From Natronorubrum aibiense (GTDB taxonomy: Archaea > Halobacteriota > Halobacteria > Halobacteriales > Natrialbaceae): a stretch of DNA of 64,000 nucleotides. The notes below the pieces were generated by a model. The model was not told where the DNA came from. It searched no databases and worked only from the letters and a program-made list of their open reading frames with translations. The DNA lies in assembly GCF_009392895.1 (NCBI RefSeq), contig NZ_CP045488.1, positions 1,922,001-1,986,000 on the forward strand, in the 5' to 3' direction. Positions within the stretch are counted from its first letter, which is position 1, and each line of letters begins with the position of its first letter. The position numbers and the translations under genes are program-made. Below, one piece after another: positions 42,735 to 51,961 of the stretch.

Positions 42735-44309
42735 TTACTCGAGGTAGCCGAGTTCCCGAAGCCGGTCGCGGGTCTCCTCGTCGGCTTCGGCCAGCGCGTC
42801 GGCCTCGTCCGCGTCGGTCTCGGACGGATCGTCCCACGCACCGCCGGCGTGCTCCTCGAAGCGGGCGAGTGCCCGTTCGGTTGCGGCGACGACGTCGTCG
42901 TCGGTCGGGTCGACCGGTGACCGTTCTGCGGGGTCGTCGTCGAGTCGGTATCCCTCGTCAGAAATTCGGTCCGCGCGGACGTACTTGGCGTCCGTACTGC
43001 GGGCTGCGCGCAGTCGCGCGTAGGCGCGGTGATCGTCTGAGAGGTCGATGCCGGCCTCGCTCGCTTTCTGTTCTAGGTGGTGGAGTTCGATGACCGGCTG
43101 GGCGTATTCGACGAACGCGTAGTCGTCGGCCGCGCCCTCGCCTTCGAGGATAGCCCGTTGCCCAGCATCGGGGTCCGTGGCTCCCTCGAAAGCACGGTAC
43201 TCGTCGGCGAGCAGCGACCGCGTCGGGTCGCGGGAAACGGCACCATTGTCGGACTGTCCTACTGTGTCAGGATCGACATCCAGCACGTCGAGTGTCGTGT
43301 GGTAGAGATCGAGCAACTCGACGAGGTCGTCGCGACGATCGGCCTCGAGAGCTGGATGTTTGACCAGCAGCGGGACGTTGATGAGTTGGTCGTAGAGGGC
43401 GAACTCGTGCCCGTAGAGGTCGTGTTCGCCATGGAGTTCGCCGTGGTCGGCCGCAACGACGACGGTTGTCTCCTCCCATTGCCCAGTTTCGCGCAGCCAG
43501 TCGAACAGGCGGCCGAGTTCGGCGTCCATGTGGGCGATCTCGGCGTCGTAGAGCCCGCGGATGGCGTCCCACTCCTCGTCGTCGATGTCTCGTGCGCCGG
43601 AGTTGTACTCCTTCGAATTCTGGCAAACGTCGTCCGGATCGATGCCGGGAGCGAACGTCTCGCGGTACTCCTCGGGCGGGTAGTAAGGTAGATGGGCGTC
43701 CATCAGATTGATGAACGCAAACCAGCCCTCGTCGCTGTCGCTGTCGTCGATGAACGACTTCGTTCGGTCGATGACTGACGGCGTCTTCGAATCGGCTCCC
43801 TCGCCGCTGGCGAGTTTGGCGTGAGCCATCGCGCCGAGGTGAACGAGTTTCGACGCGAGTTCGCGGAGGTAGTCGTTGTCGTTGACTGCCTGCCACGCGC
43901 TCGCAAGCGGGCCCGAGAAGACGTCGCCGGGCAGCACCTCGAAAAACGAGTCCTGTGCATCGAAGCCCTCGGTAAGGCCAGTGTAAGGCGTGATCCACGC
44001 GTTCGAGGAGTAACACGCCGTGTCGTAGCCGGCCGCCGACAAGACCGACGCGAGGGTCACGTCGCCGTCGAGGTACGGACTCCCCTGGTCGGCTCCGTGC
44101 TGGCTCGGGTAAAGCCCGGTAAACAGCGAGGCGTGGACTGGCAGCGTCCACGGCGCGGGTGCGACCGCCGACTCGAAGACGGTTGCCTCAGTGGCAAACT
44201 GCGAGAGTGCGGGCGTCGTCTCCCGTTCGTATCCGTACGGGCCGAGGTGATCCTTTCGAACCGTATCCAGAACGACGAAGAGGACGTTCGACTGCCGAGT
44301 TTCGTCCAT
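42735..44309 (-). CDS. sulfatase-like hydrolase/transferase with Thr at nucleophile site
   Basis: 524 residues. Sulfatase fold: metal ligands in NVLFVVLDTVRKD and VVVAADHGELHGEHDLYGHE; the formylglycine motif CxPxR aligns with APAPW-TLPVH-ASLFTG, giving T55 instead of Cys and H59 instead of Arg. This arrangement occurs in phosphotransferase-like members (Thr nucleophile), so it may transfer a phospho-group or other substituent on glycans. Start ATG 44309 rather than TTG 44321. Confidence 0.85.
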   Translation of the reverse strand: MDETRQSNVLFVVLDTVRKDHLGPYGYERETTPALSQFATEATVFESAVAPAPWTLPVHASLFTGLYPSQHGADQGSPYLDGDVTLASVLSAAGYDTACYSSNAWITPYTGLTEGFDAQDSFFEVLPGDVFSGPLASAWQAVNDNDYLRELASKLVHLGAMAHAKLASGEGADSKTPSVIDRTKSFIDDSDSDEGWFAFINLMDAHLPYYPPEEYRETFAPGIDPDDVCQNSKEYNSGARDIDDEEWDAIRGLYDAEIAHMDAELGRLFDWLRETGQWEETTVVVAADHGELHGEHDLYGHEFALYDQLINVPLLVKHPALEADRRDDLVELLDLYHTTLDVLDVDPDTVGQSDNGAVSRDPTRSLLADEYRAFEGATDPDAGQRAILEGEGAADDYAFVEYAQPVIELHHLEQKASEAGIDLSDDHRAYARLRAARSTDAKYVRADRISDEGYRLDDDPAERSPVDPTDDDVVAATERALARFEEHAGGAWDDPSETDADEADALAEADEETRDRLRELGYLE

Positions 44310-44491
44310 TACTGGTGCCAACTGGGTCCATCCAAATAAAATGAGTTAACTGTTCCGTGTTACCATTCTACATTCTTCGTCCACCACGGGCCGAGGGAGT
44401 TGCCTCGAGTAACGGGCAAAATAGGCTATCGATACCCACCCTCGCTGGCAGCAACCAGACGTTTCAAGTTCGCTAGCGATTCATATCTGCC

Positions 44492-45511
44492 ATGGATGCT
44501 CGTAACCGGCGCGCGTTTCTCCTCGGCGCCTTCGGGACGATCGCGGTCTTTGCCGTCCTCCTTTTTGTCGTCGGCACGAGACGCGTCGTCGACTCGCTGC
44601 TGTCGGCAGACCCATCGCTGGTCGCCGTGACGTTCGCGCTCGCGATCTGCTGGCTCGCCGCCTGGAGTTTGATGCTCCGGACCGTCCTCGTCACGCTCGG
44701 CGTCACCATCCCGGTTGTGAAGGCGTTTTTCGTTTATTCCGGTGCCGTGTTTGCGAACAACGTCACGCCGTTCGGGCAGGCCGGCGGCGAACCGGTCGCG
44801 GCGCTGCTCATCTCGAAAGTTTCCGATTCGCGCTACGAGACCGGGCTTGTCGGCATCGCCAGCGTCGACGTCCTCAACGTCGTCCCGTCTATCTCGCTTA
44901 TTTTCGTCGGCGTCGGCTACTATGCGACCACTGCCGCCATCGGCGAGCGACTCGAGACGGCCGTCAGTTCGGCTGTCGTGCTGATCTCCGCGGTTGTCCT
45001 CGTCATCGGCCTCATCTGGCGGTATCACGGGACGATTATCGACCGACTCCCCGCCATCGTCGCCCCGCGACTCGAGCGACTCGGACTCGAGCGATTCGAC
45101 TCGCAAACGCTGGAAGCGGATCTTGCGGACCGGTTGCAGCGGTTCTTCGAGAACATCGAACGCGTCGCGGTCGATCGCTGGCGGCTCGTCGCCGTGGTCG
45201 GCCTCTCACTGGCCGGCTGGCTCTTCCAGACGGCCGCACTCATGGCGGCGTTCGCCGCCCTCGGCTACAGCGTACCGCCGTACGTCCTGTTGTTCGTGAT
45301 TCCACTGGCCAACCTCGCCGGGGCTGCGCCGCTTCCGGGCGGCCTCGGCGGGATCGAAGCCGCTTTTGTGACGCTTCTCGTGCCGACAACCGGCGTCGAG
45401 GCGTCGGCCGTTACCGCGGCCGTCCTCATTTTCCGCGGTGCGATCTACTGGATGCCGGTGCTGATCGGCGGCGTGTCCGTGTCGGCTTTCGGCGTCCGCG
45501 CGCTCCGGTGA
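44492..45511 (+). CDS. UPF0104/flippase-like membrane protein
   Basis: 339 residues, about eight hydrophobic segments. The sequence FVYSGAVFANNVTPFGQAGGEPVAALLIS and PLPGGLGGIEAAFVTLL match the lysylphosphatidylglycerol synthase transmembrane (UPF0104) family, often considered lipid/flippase-related. Second copy in the window at 53576-54541. Adjacent to glycosyltransferase genes. Confidence 0.88.
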   Translation: MDARNRRAFLLGAFGTIAVFAVLLFVVGTRRVVDSLLSADPSLVAVTFALAICWLAAWSLMLRTVLVTLGVTIPVVKAFFVYSGAVFANNVTPFGQAGGEPVAALLISKVSDSRYETGLVGIASVDVLNVVPSISLIFVGVGYYATTAAIGERLETAVSSAVVLISAVVLVIGLIWRYHGTIIDRLPAIVAPRLERLGLERFDSQTLEADLADRLQRFFENIERVAVDRWRLVAVVGLSLAGWLFQTAALMAAFAALGYSVPPYVLLFVIPLANLAGAAPLPGGLGGIEAAFVTLLVPTTGVEASAVTAAVLIFRGAIYWMPVLIGGVSVSAFGVRALR

Positions 45512-45574
45512 CCCTCGAGCGGCGCGTCGACCGAGAAGTTGATTCTCGTCCGCCGCGGACGTACACTACGCGAC

Positions 45575-46072
45575 ATGTATCGGGGAGGCCACGCCGGATT
45601 CAACGCGCTATTGTACGCCCCGTTCGTCCCGCCCGTGAGCTACTACTGGTCGCTCGAGCTCGCGCTGTTGGGCGCGGCGATCGCCATCGGCGTGGCGAAC
45701 CTGCCGGACGTCGACGAGCCGCTGCCGTGGCTTCGCCACCGCGGGCCGACGCACACGATCTGGTTTGCGGTCGTCGTCGGACTGCTCTCCGGTGTCGGAA
45801 CCGCACTGCTCGCCCCGGCGACGCCGCAGGCGTTTCAGTTTGGCTTCGTCGTCGGCACCGCTGGCATCCTCGCCCACCTCGCGGGCGACATCGTGACGCC
45901 GATGGGAATCAGCCCCTTCGCGCCACTCTCGAGCTATCACGTGACGCTCAACTGGTTCAAATCCAAGAACAGCCGCATCAACCGGGTCGTCCTGCTCGTC
46001 GGGACGGCCGCACTGGGCGTCTCGCTGCTGCTCGCGGTCGGCCTGTCGATCGTGTTTGTCTCCAGCGGCTGA
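45575..46072 (+). CDS. membrane-bound metal-dependent hydrolase (YdjM/DUF457)
   Basis: 165 residues, four hydrophobic segments, metal-site motifs LPDVDEPLPWLRHRGPTHTIW and HLAGDIVTPMGI, typical of the YdjM/LexA-regulated inner membrane family. ATG at 45575 (MYRGGHAGF) is chosen over 45539. A second member lies at 46111-46563. Confidence 0.85.
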   Translation: MYRGGHAGFNALLYAPFVPPVSYYWSLELALLGAAIAIGVANLPDVDEPLPWLRHRGPTHTIWFAVVVGLLSGVGTALLAPATPQAFQFGFVVGTAGILAHLAGDIVTPMGISPFAPLSSYHVTLNWFKSKNSRINRVVLLVGTAALGVSLLLAVGLSIVFVSSG

Positions 46073-46110
46073 TCGGACGGTGTTCGAGCGTCGATCGCTC
46101 GAGGCGTCCG

Positions 46111-46563
46111 TTATTGGATCCGAGACAGTTCGTCTGTCCGCCATGCGAGCACCCCGAGTGATAGCGCCCACAGCAGGACCGTCGCGCTCGTTCCGTGAAC
46201 GGCGAGTCCGGGGCTCCATGTCGTCTCGATCGGGAACAGCCAGGCGATTCCCGTCGGCGAGAACGAATCGATCACGAGGTGTGACCCGATCGCTAATCCG
46301 ACGGCGACTGGGACCTCTCGTTCCCGTCGGATCGCGTACACACCGGCGACGATCCCCAGCGCGAAAAGTGGCGTGTGGGTGAGCCCGCGGTGAACCAGCG
46401 GCCAGTCCCACGCTGCGGGAAACAAAAAGTCTGCATCCGGACATACGCCGAGGACGGCTCCGATCCATGGGTCGGCGTCAGTGAACGCTCGAACGAGGGC
46501 ATACCCGACGATGGCGTGGGTCACGAACGCCCCCGCGAGGTACAGTATCCGAACACCCTCCAT
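46111..46563 (-). CDS. membrane-bound metal-dependent hydrolase-like protein
   Basis: 150 residues, four hydrophobic segments, motifs CPDADFLFPAAWDWPLVHRGLTHTPLFA and GSHLVIDSFSPTGI matching YdjM/DUF457. The 46563 ATG is used. Convergent with its paralogue, and divergent from the DedA gene with a ~130 bp spacer. Confidence 0.85.
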   Translation of the reverse strand: MEGVRILYLAGAFVTHAIVGYALVRAFTDADPWIGAVLGVCPDADFLFPAAWDWPLVHRGLTHTPLFALGIVAGVYAIRREREVPVAVGLAIGSHLVIDSFSPTGIAWLFPIETTWSPGLAVHGTSATVLLWALSLGVLAWRTDELSRIQ

Positions 46564-46690
46564 TACGTTCGCATTCGGTTGACGGCTACACGTAGTTTGT
46601 GGTGACGATCGCCTCGCTCGCGATTCTGTGATGTGCTCTCTGTCGTCGAAACCACCAACACTTACACTCGAGTCCATTGACCACCCACTA

Positions 46691-47218
46691 ATGGTGCTGT
46701 TGCAACTCGAGGAAATGCCGTCCTGGCTCGAGTCGATGTTTACGTCGGAACTCGCCTTTCTCGTCCTGTTCGGGATCTGTATCCTCGAGGGCGCGATGAT
46801 GTTGCGGTTCATGCCGAGCGAACTCGTCGTACCGGGCGCCTTAGCGCTGATCGGATCGTCGGTCCCCGAACTGGTCACGATCGTCGCCATCGCGGTCGTC
46901 GGCACGACGATCGGTCAGACCGTGCTGTTCTTTCTCGTCCGCCGTGCCGGCCGGGAGTACGTGCTTCAGAAGCGGTGGTTCCCGGTCACGGAATCGCGAC
47001 TCGAGCGGTTCGACGGCTGGTTCGACCGCTGGGGGGCAATTGCCGTCGCCGGCAGCAACACGATGCTGTTCGTCCGCGGGCTGTTGACCGTTCCAGCCGG
47101 CCTCTCGGAAATGAACGCGCGGTCGTTCGTCGCCCTGTCGGCGATCGGCTCGCTGTCGTTCCAGTTGATCCTCGCCGGGCTCTACCTTCTCGGCGGGCAT
47201 CTGCTCATCTTCGGTTGA
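46691..47218 (+). CDS. DedA family membrane protein
   Basis: 175 residues, five or so hydrophobic segments; ELAFLVLFGICILEGAMMLRFMPSELVVPGALALIG, GTTIGQTVLFFLVRRAGREYV and GLLTVPAGLSEM match DedA/SNARE-associated proteins (polyprenyl-phosphate or phospholipid flippases in recent work). ATG at 46691. Confidence 0.86.
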   Translation: MVLLQLEEMPSWLESMFTSELAFLVLFGICILEGAMMLRFMPSELVVPGALALIGSSVPELVTIVAIAVVGTTIGQTVLFFLVRRAGREYVLQKRWFPVTESRLERFDGWFDRWGAIAVAGSNTMLFVRGLLTVPAGLSEMNARSFVALSAIGSLSFQLILAGLYLLGGHLLIFG

Positions 47219-47330
47219 TCGCGCCAGAACGAGTGACCGCAGCCGGTTCATACGAACGTCTGTCAGTCAGTCCCGGTGCACCCGAATGGCGAGTCGCGGG
47301 TGCGCCGAGACACAGTGATAGCGGACCGTA

Positions 47331-48761
47331 TCAGTCGTCCCGTCGATGGACCGGCAGCCGGAACCGGACGCCGGCATCGTGGAGTTGCCACCTGATCTCC
47401 GCTCCGGCCCACGTCAACCCGGTCAGGAGGCCGATACCGATAGCGGCGAACTCGGACGATCCCATCCAGACCGGCGTCGCGTACAGCAGGCCGTTGTACA
47501 CGCGATGCGGGAGGAGTTCCTCGAGGAGGCCACCGAAGAACTCGAGCGGGCTGAAGCCGAAGCCGCTGTCGCTGGCTCCGCCGCCACCGCCGCCACTATC
47601 AGCCTCCGTGCGAGACTCGAGGCCGAGTTCGGCCGCGCTTTGGCCGCCTTCGCTTTCCTCACCGGTCTCGAGACGTTCCGCCTCGTAGGGGAGTGTCGAG
47701 CCGACTTCCCACACGACCTCGCCGGATTCGTCGACCTCCATCACGCGGTTGCCGTGGGAGTCGGCGATGAGCGTGTTCCCGTTGGGCAGGCGGTCGGCGT
47801 CTCTCGGCCACTGAATCTGGTCGTCTTCCCACTCCCAGCTGCGGGTCCACTCGCCGTCCGCACCGCCCTCGCGCTGGAATTCCTGTACGCGTCCGTTCTC
47901 TGAGTCGGCGACGACGACGGCCGGGCCGCCCTGCGATTCGGGGATGTAGTCCGGGTTGTGCTGTTCGTACTGGACGTCGTAGTCGTTCTCGCTGCCGAGC
48001 GTCCAGTCGTCGACCAGTCCCTCTTCCTGATCGATGAAGACGACCTGATCCTGGTTCCGCAGACTGACCATGATCCGGCCGTCGTTCGGATCGTCCTCGG
48101 CTTCGATGTACGAGACGTCGTTGATGTGGGCCCAGTCTTCCGGATACGGGCCGGCCTCCTCGACGGGGAAGTCGCTCTGGGCGTCCCAGAGCCACTCGAC
48201 GACTTCCGTTTCGGTGTTCACGATGAACACCTGATCCGCGACGATGTCGGCGATCGCCACGCGCTTGTCGTCAATCCGCGTCGAATCGTGCCACTCGCCC
48301 GCGGTCTCTTTGTAATCGTAGCGTTCGTAGAGCACCTCGACCTCGCCGGTCTCGAGGTCAACGCGCTCGAGGACGTTTCTCGCACACGGAGGATCGCTAC
48401 ACGTCGGTCCTTCGGAGTGGATCGTGTCCGTGGCCACGTACTCGATGGTCATCGGATCATCTTCGACGGAGTCGACGTCGAAGTACTTCGTGCGCGTGTT
48501 GTTGTAGTAGACCACCTCACCGTCGGGCGCGTAGGCAGTGATCGTTCCGGCACGGCCGGATTCGGTGATGACCGTGTGATTTTCGGTCTCTGGGGCGGTC
48601 GGCACGTCTGCCTCGGTCGCCGTCGAGAGCCCGTCGTTCGACGACGCGCTGACGACGACTGCAGCCGACACGAGCAGTATCGCGACGAATACGATTCGGA
48701 GTCGGTTCCGCGAAATCGTCGAGCGAAGTCGCGCAAGCGGCGGGCGAACGCGATCAGTCAC
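47331..48761 (-). CDS. arylsulfotransferase-like beta-propeller protein
   Basis: 476 residues, GTG start. One N-terminal membrane segment (IVFVAILLVSAAVVVSA) then extracellular blades with DWAHINDVSYIE, the HNPDYIPESQGGPAVVVADSENGRVQEF and WPRDADRLPNGNTLIADSHGNRVMEV repeats, as in ASST-family/PQQ-like propellers, and a C-terminal transmembrane stretch. Likely transfers sulfate or acts as a surface sensor; no enzyme evidence. Poly-Gly stretch in front of the C-terminal anchor. Confidence 0.82.
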   Translation of the reverse strand: MTDRVRPPLARLRSTISRNRLRIVFVAILLVSAAVVVSASSNDGLSTATEADVPTAPETENHTVITESGRAGTITAYAPDGEVVYYNNTRTKYFDVDSVEDDPMTIEYVATDTIHSEGPTCSDPPCARNVLERVDLETGEVEVLYERYDYKETAGEWHDSTRIDDKRVAIADIVADQVFIVNTETEVVEWLWDAQSDFPVEEAGPYPEDWAHINDVSYIEAEDDPNDGRIMVSLRNQDQVVFIDQEEGLVDDWTLGSENDYDVQYEQHNPDYIPESQGGPAVVVADSENGRVQEFQREGGADGEWTRSWEWEDDQIQWPRDADRLPNGNTLIADSHGNRVMEVDESGEVVWEVGSTLPYEAERLETGEESEGGQSAAELGLESRTEADSGGGGGGASDSGFGFSPLEFFGGLLEELLPHRVYNGLLYATPVWMGSSEFAAIGIGLLTGLTWAGAEIRWQLHDAGVRFRLPVHRRDD

Positions 48762-49028
48762 AGGCGCTCACCCACGAACGAGTTGATGCGGAGGAAACTA
48801 TTGAGTTCGACATATGGTTCGGCAGTGATGTTTGTATTCTGAGCAAGGCATTAGAATCTTTGTTAATATATATGATATGAGCGGTGACAGAACGGCCACC
48901 CTAGGCCCGACATCCCTTCCAACGGGCTGGTCACAATCCACGACTCGCTCCGTGAACCGGCACACACTGTCCGAGCGCGACTCACGAGACGTCGAATCGT
49001 GGACGCTGACTCGCTCGAGCGGCGACGT
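48762..49028. other. 267-bp spacer with AT-rich promoter region
   Basis: Contains TTGTTAATATATATGATATGAG (48854-48880 region), a strong TATA-like block. A 51-codon plus frame from 48877 (MSGDRTATLGP...) follows it but has no family and is uncertain. Otherwise nothing recognised. Confidence 0.35.
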
Positions 49029-50372
49029 CTAGCTCCGATCGGGCCAGCCGTCACACGTCTGTGCGTCCAGTCGGTCGTCAGTCATCGAGATCCACCGTAC
49101 CTCGTTCCAACTCAACCGGTAGTGACAGGTGTCCGGTTTTAGTTGCTCCCAGTAGATGGTCTGCATCGACGGGACGTCTGCGTCGTCGGGCGTGATCGGG
49201 ACGCTCCCCTCCGGCGTCGCCTCTTGCTCCATCGTCTGGAGCGTTGACTTCGGTGCCGGTGAGCCGATGTTCCAGGCCAACCCCGAGAGGATGAGCACAC
49301 CGATCACAGCGACGACGATCCACCGACGGCGAGCCGTTCGGGTCGCGTCGTGATCGGCCCGGTCCATTTCTGTTCTCGTCGTTCGCCACGCGATCACGCG
49401 TTCGACGGTGATGGCGACGCCGAGCGCGACGAACGAGAGCCACAGAAGCGCATCAGTTGAGCCGTCCATGTCGATGTACAGCACCTGAAAGGCGAGTATC
49501 GCGCCGCCGGCCGGCACCCACCACCGCACTCGTGGGTCACGGACGGCCGCGTGCGCCCAACCGTAGAACGCCACTGGAAGGAGCACCGAGCCGTAGCCGA
49601 ACACTAACAGTATCGTGTAAATGTGCTCGGCCCAGCTGTGTGGCGAGCCGGCGACCAGCGGCGCAAGCACCGTCTGGACGACCATCGGAACGAGTGCGCC
49701 GGCAGCGGCGAACACAAGGACGACGATCCCGGTCACGACGCCACCGCCTGCGACCGCCGAGAGGGCCCCGTTCCGGCCACGTCGCTGATAGGCCATTCCA
49801 ACGATCAAAAACGCGAAGACGGCCCCCGACTGCCACGAACCGGCGCTCAGCGCCGCGACGGCCCCGGCGAGAAACGGCCGGTCGCGGAGAACGAATGCGA
49901 ACGAAGCGATGCCGAAAAACAGCGCGTAGAACTGCGCCCGAACCCCTTGCAACGGGAGGATGTAGAGTTCCGGGACGACGAGCATCGTGAGGCCGGCGGC
50001 GACTGCCGGCGTGTGCTCGTCGGTCACGAGGTACGCTATCCACGCGACGAGCACCACGCTCGCGGCAGCGACGAGCGATGTAAGCGCCGAACTGAGACCG
50101 TACAGGACGAGCATATCGCCGCCCGACAGCGCCGCCAGAACGGCCGTAATGGCGAACGGGACGGGCGGGTTCACGTCCCAGACGTCGATGTACGGAACGC
50201 CGCCCTGGAGGACGTACCAGCCCGTGTGCTGGAAGAACGCCGGGTCGGTCGCAAGCGACGGCCACTCGAACCGGTAATACAGGACGAATCCAGCGATGAA
50301 CAGGACGACGACGATCGGGCTGAGCGTGCTGAGCCATGCGGGACGTGATCGAAGGGAGGTGCGGAGTGCCAT
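49029..50372 (-). CDS. GT-C glycosyltransferase (DolP-mannose mannosyltransferase-like)
   Basis: 447 residues with ten or so hydrophobic segments. N-terminal loop DPAFFQHTGWYVLQGGVPYIDVWDVNPPVPFAI is the typical GT-C catalytic loop with a conserved Asp; the C-terminal soluble region (from about 360) includes SMQTIYWEQLKPDTCHYRLSWNEVRWIS. Uses dolichyl/polyprenyl-phosphate sugar donors at the membrane exterior. Supports a glycoprotein or glycolipid role for the cluster. Confidence 0.82.
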   Translation of the reverse strand: MALRTSLRSRPAWLSTLSPIVVVLFIAGFVLYYRFEWPSLATDPAFFQHTGWYVLQGGVPYIDVWDVNPPVPFAITAVLAALSGGDMLVLYGLSSALTSLVAAASVVLVAWIAYLVTDEHTPAVAAGLTMLVVPELYILPLQGVRAQFYALFFGIASFAFVLRDRPFLAGAVAALSAGSWQSGAVFAFLIVGMAYQRRGRNGALSAVAGGGVVTGIVVLVFAAAGALVPMVVQTVLAPLVAGSPHSWAEHIYTILLVFGYGSVLLPVAFYGWAHAAVRDPRVRWWVPAGGAILAFQVLYIDMDGSTDALLWLSFVALGVAITVERVIAWRTTRTEMDRADHDATRTARRRWIVVAVIGVLILSGLAWNIGSPAPKSTLQTMEQEATPEGSVPITPDDADVPSMQTIYWEQLKPDTCHYRLSWNEVRWISMTDDRLDAQTCDGWPDRS

Positions 50373-50465
50373 GAGCGGGACTTATCGGCGTACGACGCCA
50401 AACGGGTGGCAGCGACCTGATTCGAGGGAAGACAGTGGAACGAGTGTCATTGGATTCGACCTCGC

Positions 50466-51557
50466 TTAGATGCGTTGTGAGACCTTCTTCGCGGCGGCGA
50501 GGGCACCTTGATCCCACGCGACGCGGTGGTCGAGGCCGGTCTCGTCAGCCTCTTGGTCGGCGTCGTAGTGCTCGAGATACCACTTGTACGTCTCCACGAG
50601 CGCCTCCTCGTTCGAGTACTCGGGCTTCCAGTCGAGGCGTTTCAGTTTCTCGACGGAGACGTAGGAGTCCTCGTGGGCCGTCTCGTAAACCCACGGATAC
50701 AGCGGAGAGAGGTTCAGCCGCTCGAGGACGCGAAGGACTGCGACCGTGAGGAACGCGGGCGTTCCGATAGTGCGCTTGTCCGTCCCCGCGTAGTCGATGG
50801 GGGCCTGGAAGTCCTCTTTCATCGTGCCGAACTCGTCGGTGCCGACGTTGAACGTGTCGTTCACGTCGGCTTCGTCACCGGTGAGCATCAGTTCGATGGC
50901 GGTGACGAGGTCGTGGACGTGGAGCAACTGGTACTTGTTGTTCCCCCAGCCGACGAGCGGGACGTTCGCGCCGTCCTCGATCCAGTCGAACAGCACCTGA
51001 AAGACGCCGAGTCGCTGCGGCCCGATGAACGTCTTCGGGCGGAGGATCGGAACGCACATGCCCATACGACGGAAGTCCTGACAGATCTTTTCGGCCTCGA
51101 TCTTTGCCTCGCCGTAGGGCCCAACCCCATCCAGCGACGACTCCTCAGTGATGGGGTGGTCGTCGTGCGTGCCGTACACCGCAGTCGAGGAAATGTAACA
51201 GACCCGATCGACGCCGTGTTCATTCGCCGCCCAGAGCACGTTTCGCGTCCCGTCGATGGTCGTCTCTCGGATGCGGTCGGCATCCCACAGCGGGAGCGCA
51301 GCAGCTGCGTGGACGACGGCGGTCGCCCCGCTTTCCTCGAGCGCGTCGGCGACGGATTCCTCGCGCCGGACGTCGCCTTCGATGAAGTCGATGCCGTCCG
51401 TGTCGTCCTCGGGTTCGAAGGGTTTGAGATCGAACGCGGTGACGTCCCACCCCTGATCGCGGAAGTACTGACACGTGTGTAGGCCGAGGAATCCGGTCCC
51501 GCCCGTGACGAGAACCGACCCGCTCGAGTCGTCGCTGGTGCGCTCACTATCGCTCAT
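50466..51557 (-). CDS. NAD-dependent epimerase/dehydratase (extended SDR)
   Basis: 363 residues. Rossmann motif VLVTGGTGFLG, SSTAVYG, and active-site YGEAK with Tyr and Lys. Sugar-nucleotide epimerase-like; PLVGWGNNKYQLLHVHDLVTAI is the family's domain II. ATG at 51557 chosen; a longer start at 51593 adds residues without similarity. It points towards the GT-C gene in the same direction. Confidence 0.88.
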   Translation of the reverse strand: MSDSERTSDDSSGSVLVTGGTGFLGLHTCQYFRDQGWDVTAFDLKPFEPEDDTDGIDFIEGDVRREESVADALEESGATAVVHAAAALPLWDADRIRETTIDGTRNVLWAANEHGVDRVCYISSTAVYGTHDDHPITEESSLDGVGPYGEAKIEAEKICQDFRRMGMCVPILRPKTFIGPQRLGVFQVLFDWIEDGANVPLVGWGNNKYQLLHVHDLVTAIELMLTGDEADVNDTFNVGTDEFGTMKEDFQAPIDYAGTDKRTIGTPAFLTVAVLRVLERLNLSPLYPWVYETAHEDSYVSVEKLKRLDWKPEYSNEEALVETYKWYLEHYDADQEADETGLDHRVAWDQGALAAAKKVSQRI

Positions 51558-51961
51558 CGTGATGTTAGACTGGGTATCAGTACGGTGCCTCAATAGTATA
51601 TCGGCGTTTCACAGGACGTACACGGTCCCTATTCTCGTCGAACGCGACACTCGGACCGGTGGCGTGATAGAACGACGGTCGACGGTGTCGCGCGGATTCG
51701 CTTTCCATTGCCCACTACAAGGAACGCGGCCATCAGCAATGCAGTGCTTTCCACTGCAACGGTCGACCTCGTCTACTGGCCAGTTCGCTCGGCACTGGTG
51801 CTCGAGCCGCTCGGACCGTCTTCGTAAACAGAGTCTAAACCTTCTTCACCTGATGAAAATTTGACTATAGCCAAAGCGCGGTTAACGTCGTTGTAAGCCG
51901 ATAATTCGAACAAAGCAAGCCGGACCTTTTTGCTATCTTCTCTGGAGAGTGACAGAGATAG
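51558..51961. other. 404-bp divergent spacer
   Basis: No gene recognised. Contains a near repeat GCTTTCCATTGC / GCTTTCCACTGC about 45 bp apart around 51702-51763. The T-rich run CGGACCTTTTTGCTATC near 51925 lies about 30 bp before the UbiA ATG and may be its promoter box. Confidence 0.45.

Noticed and set aside
42735-44309. Ordinary sulfatase call
   Set aside because: Cys/Ser of the formylglycine motif is replaced by Thr.
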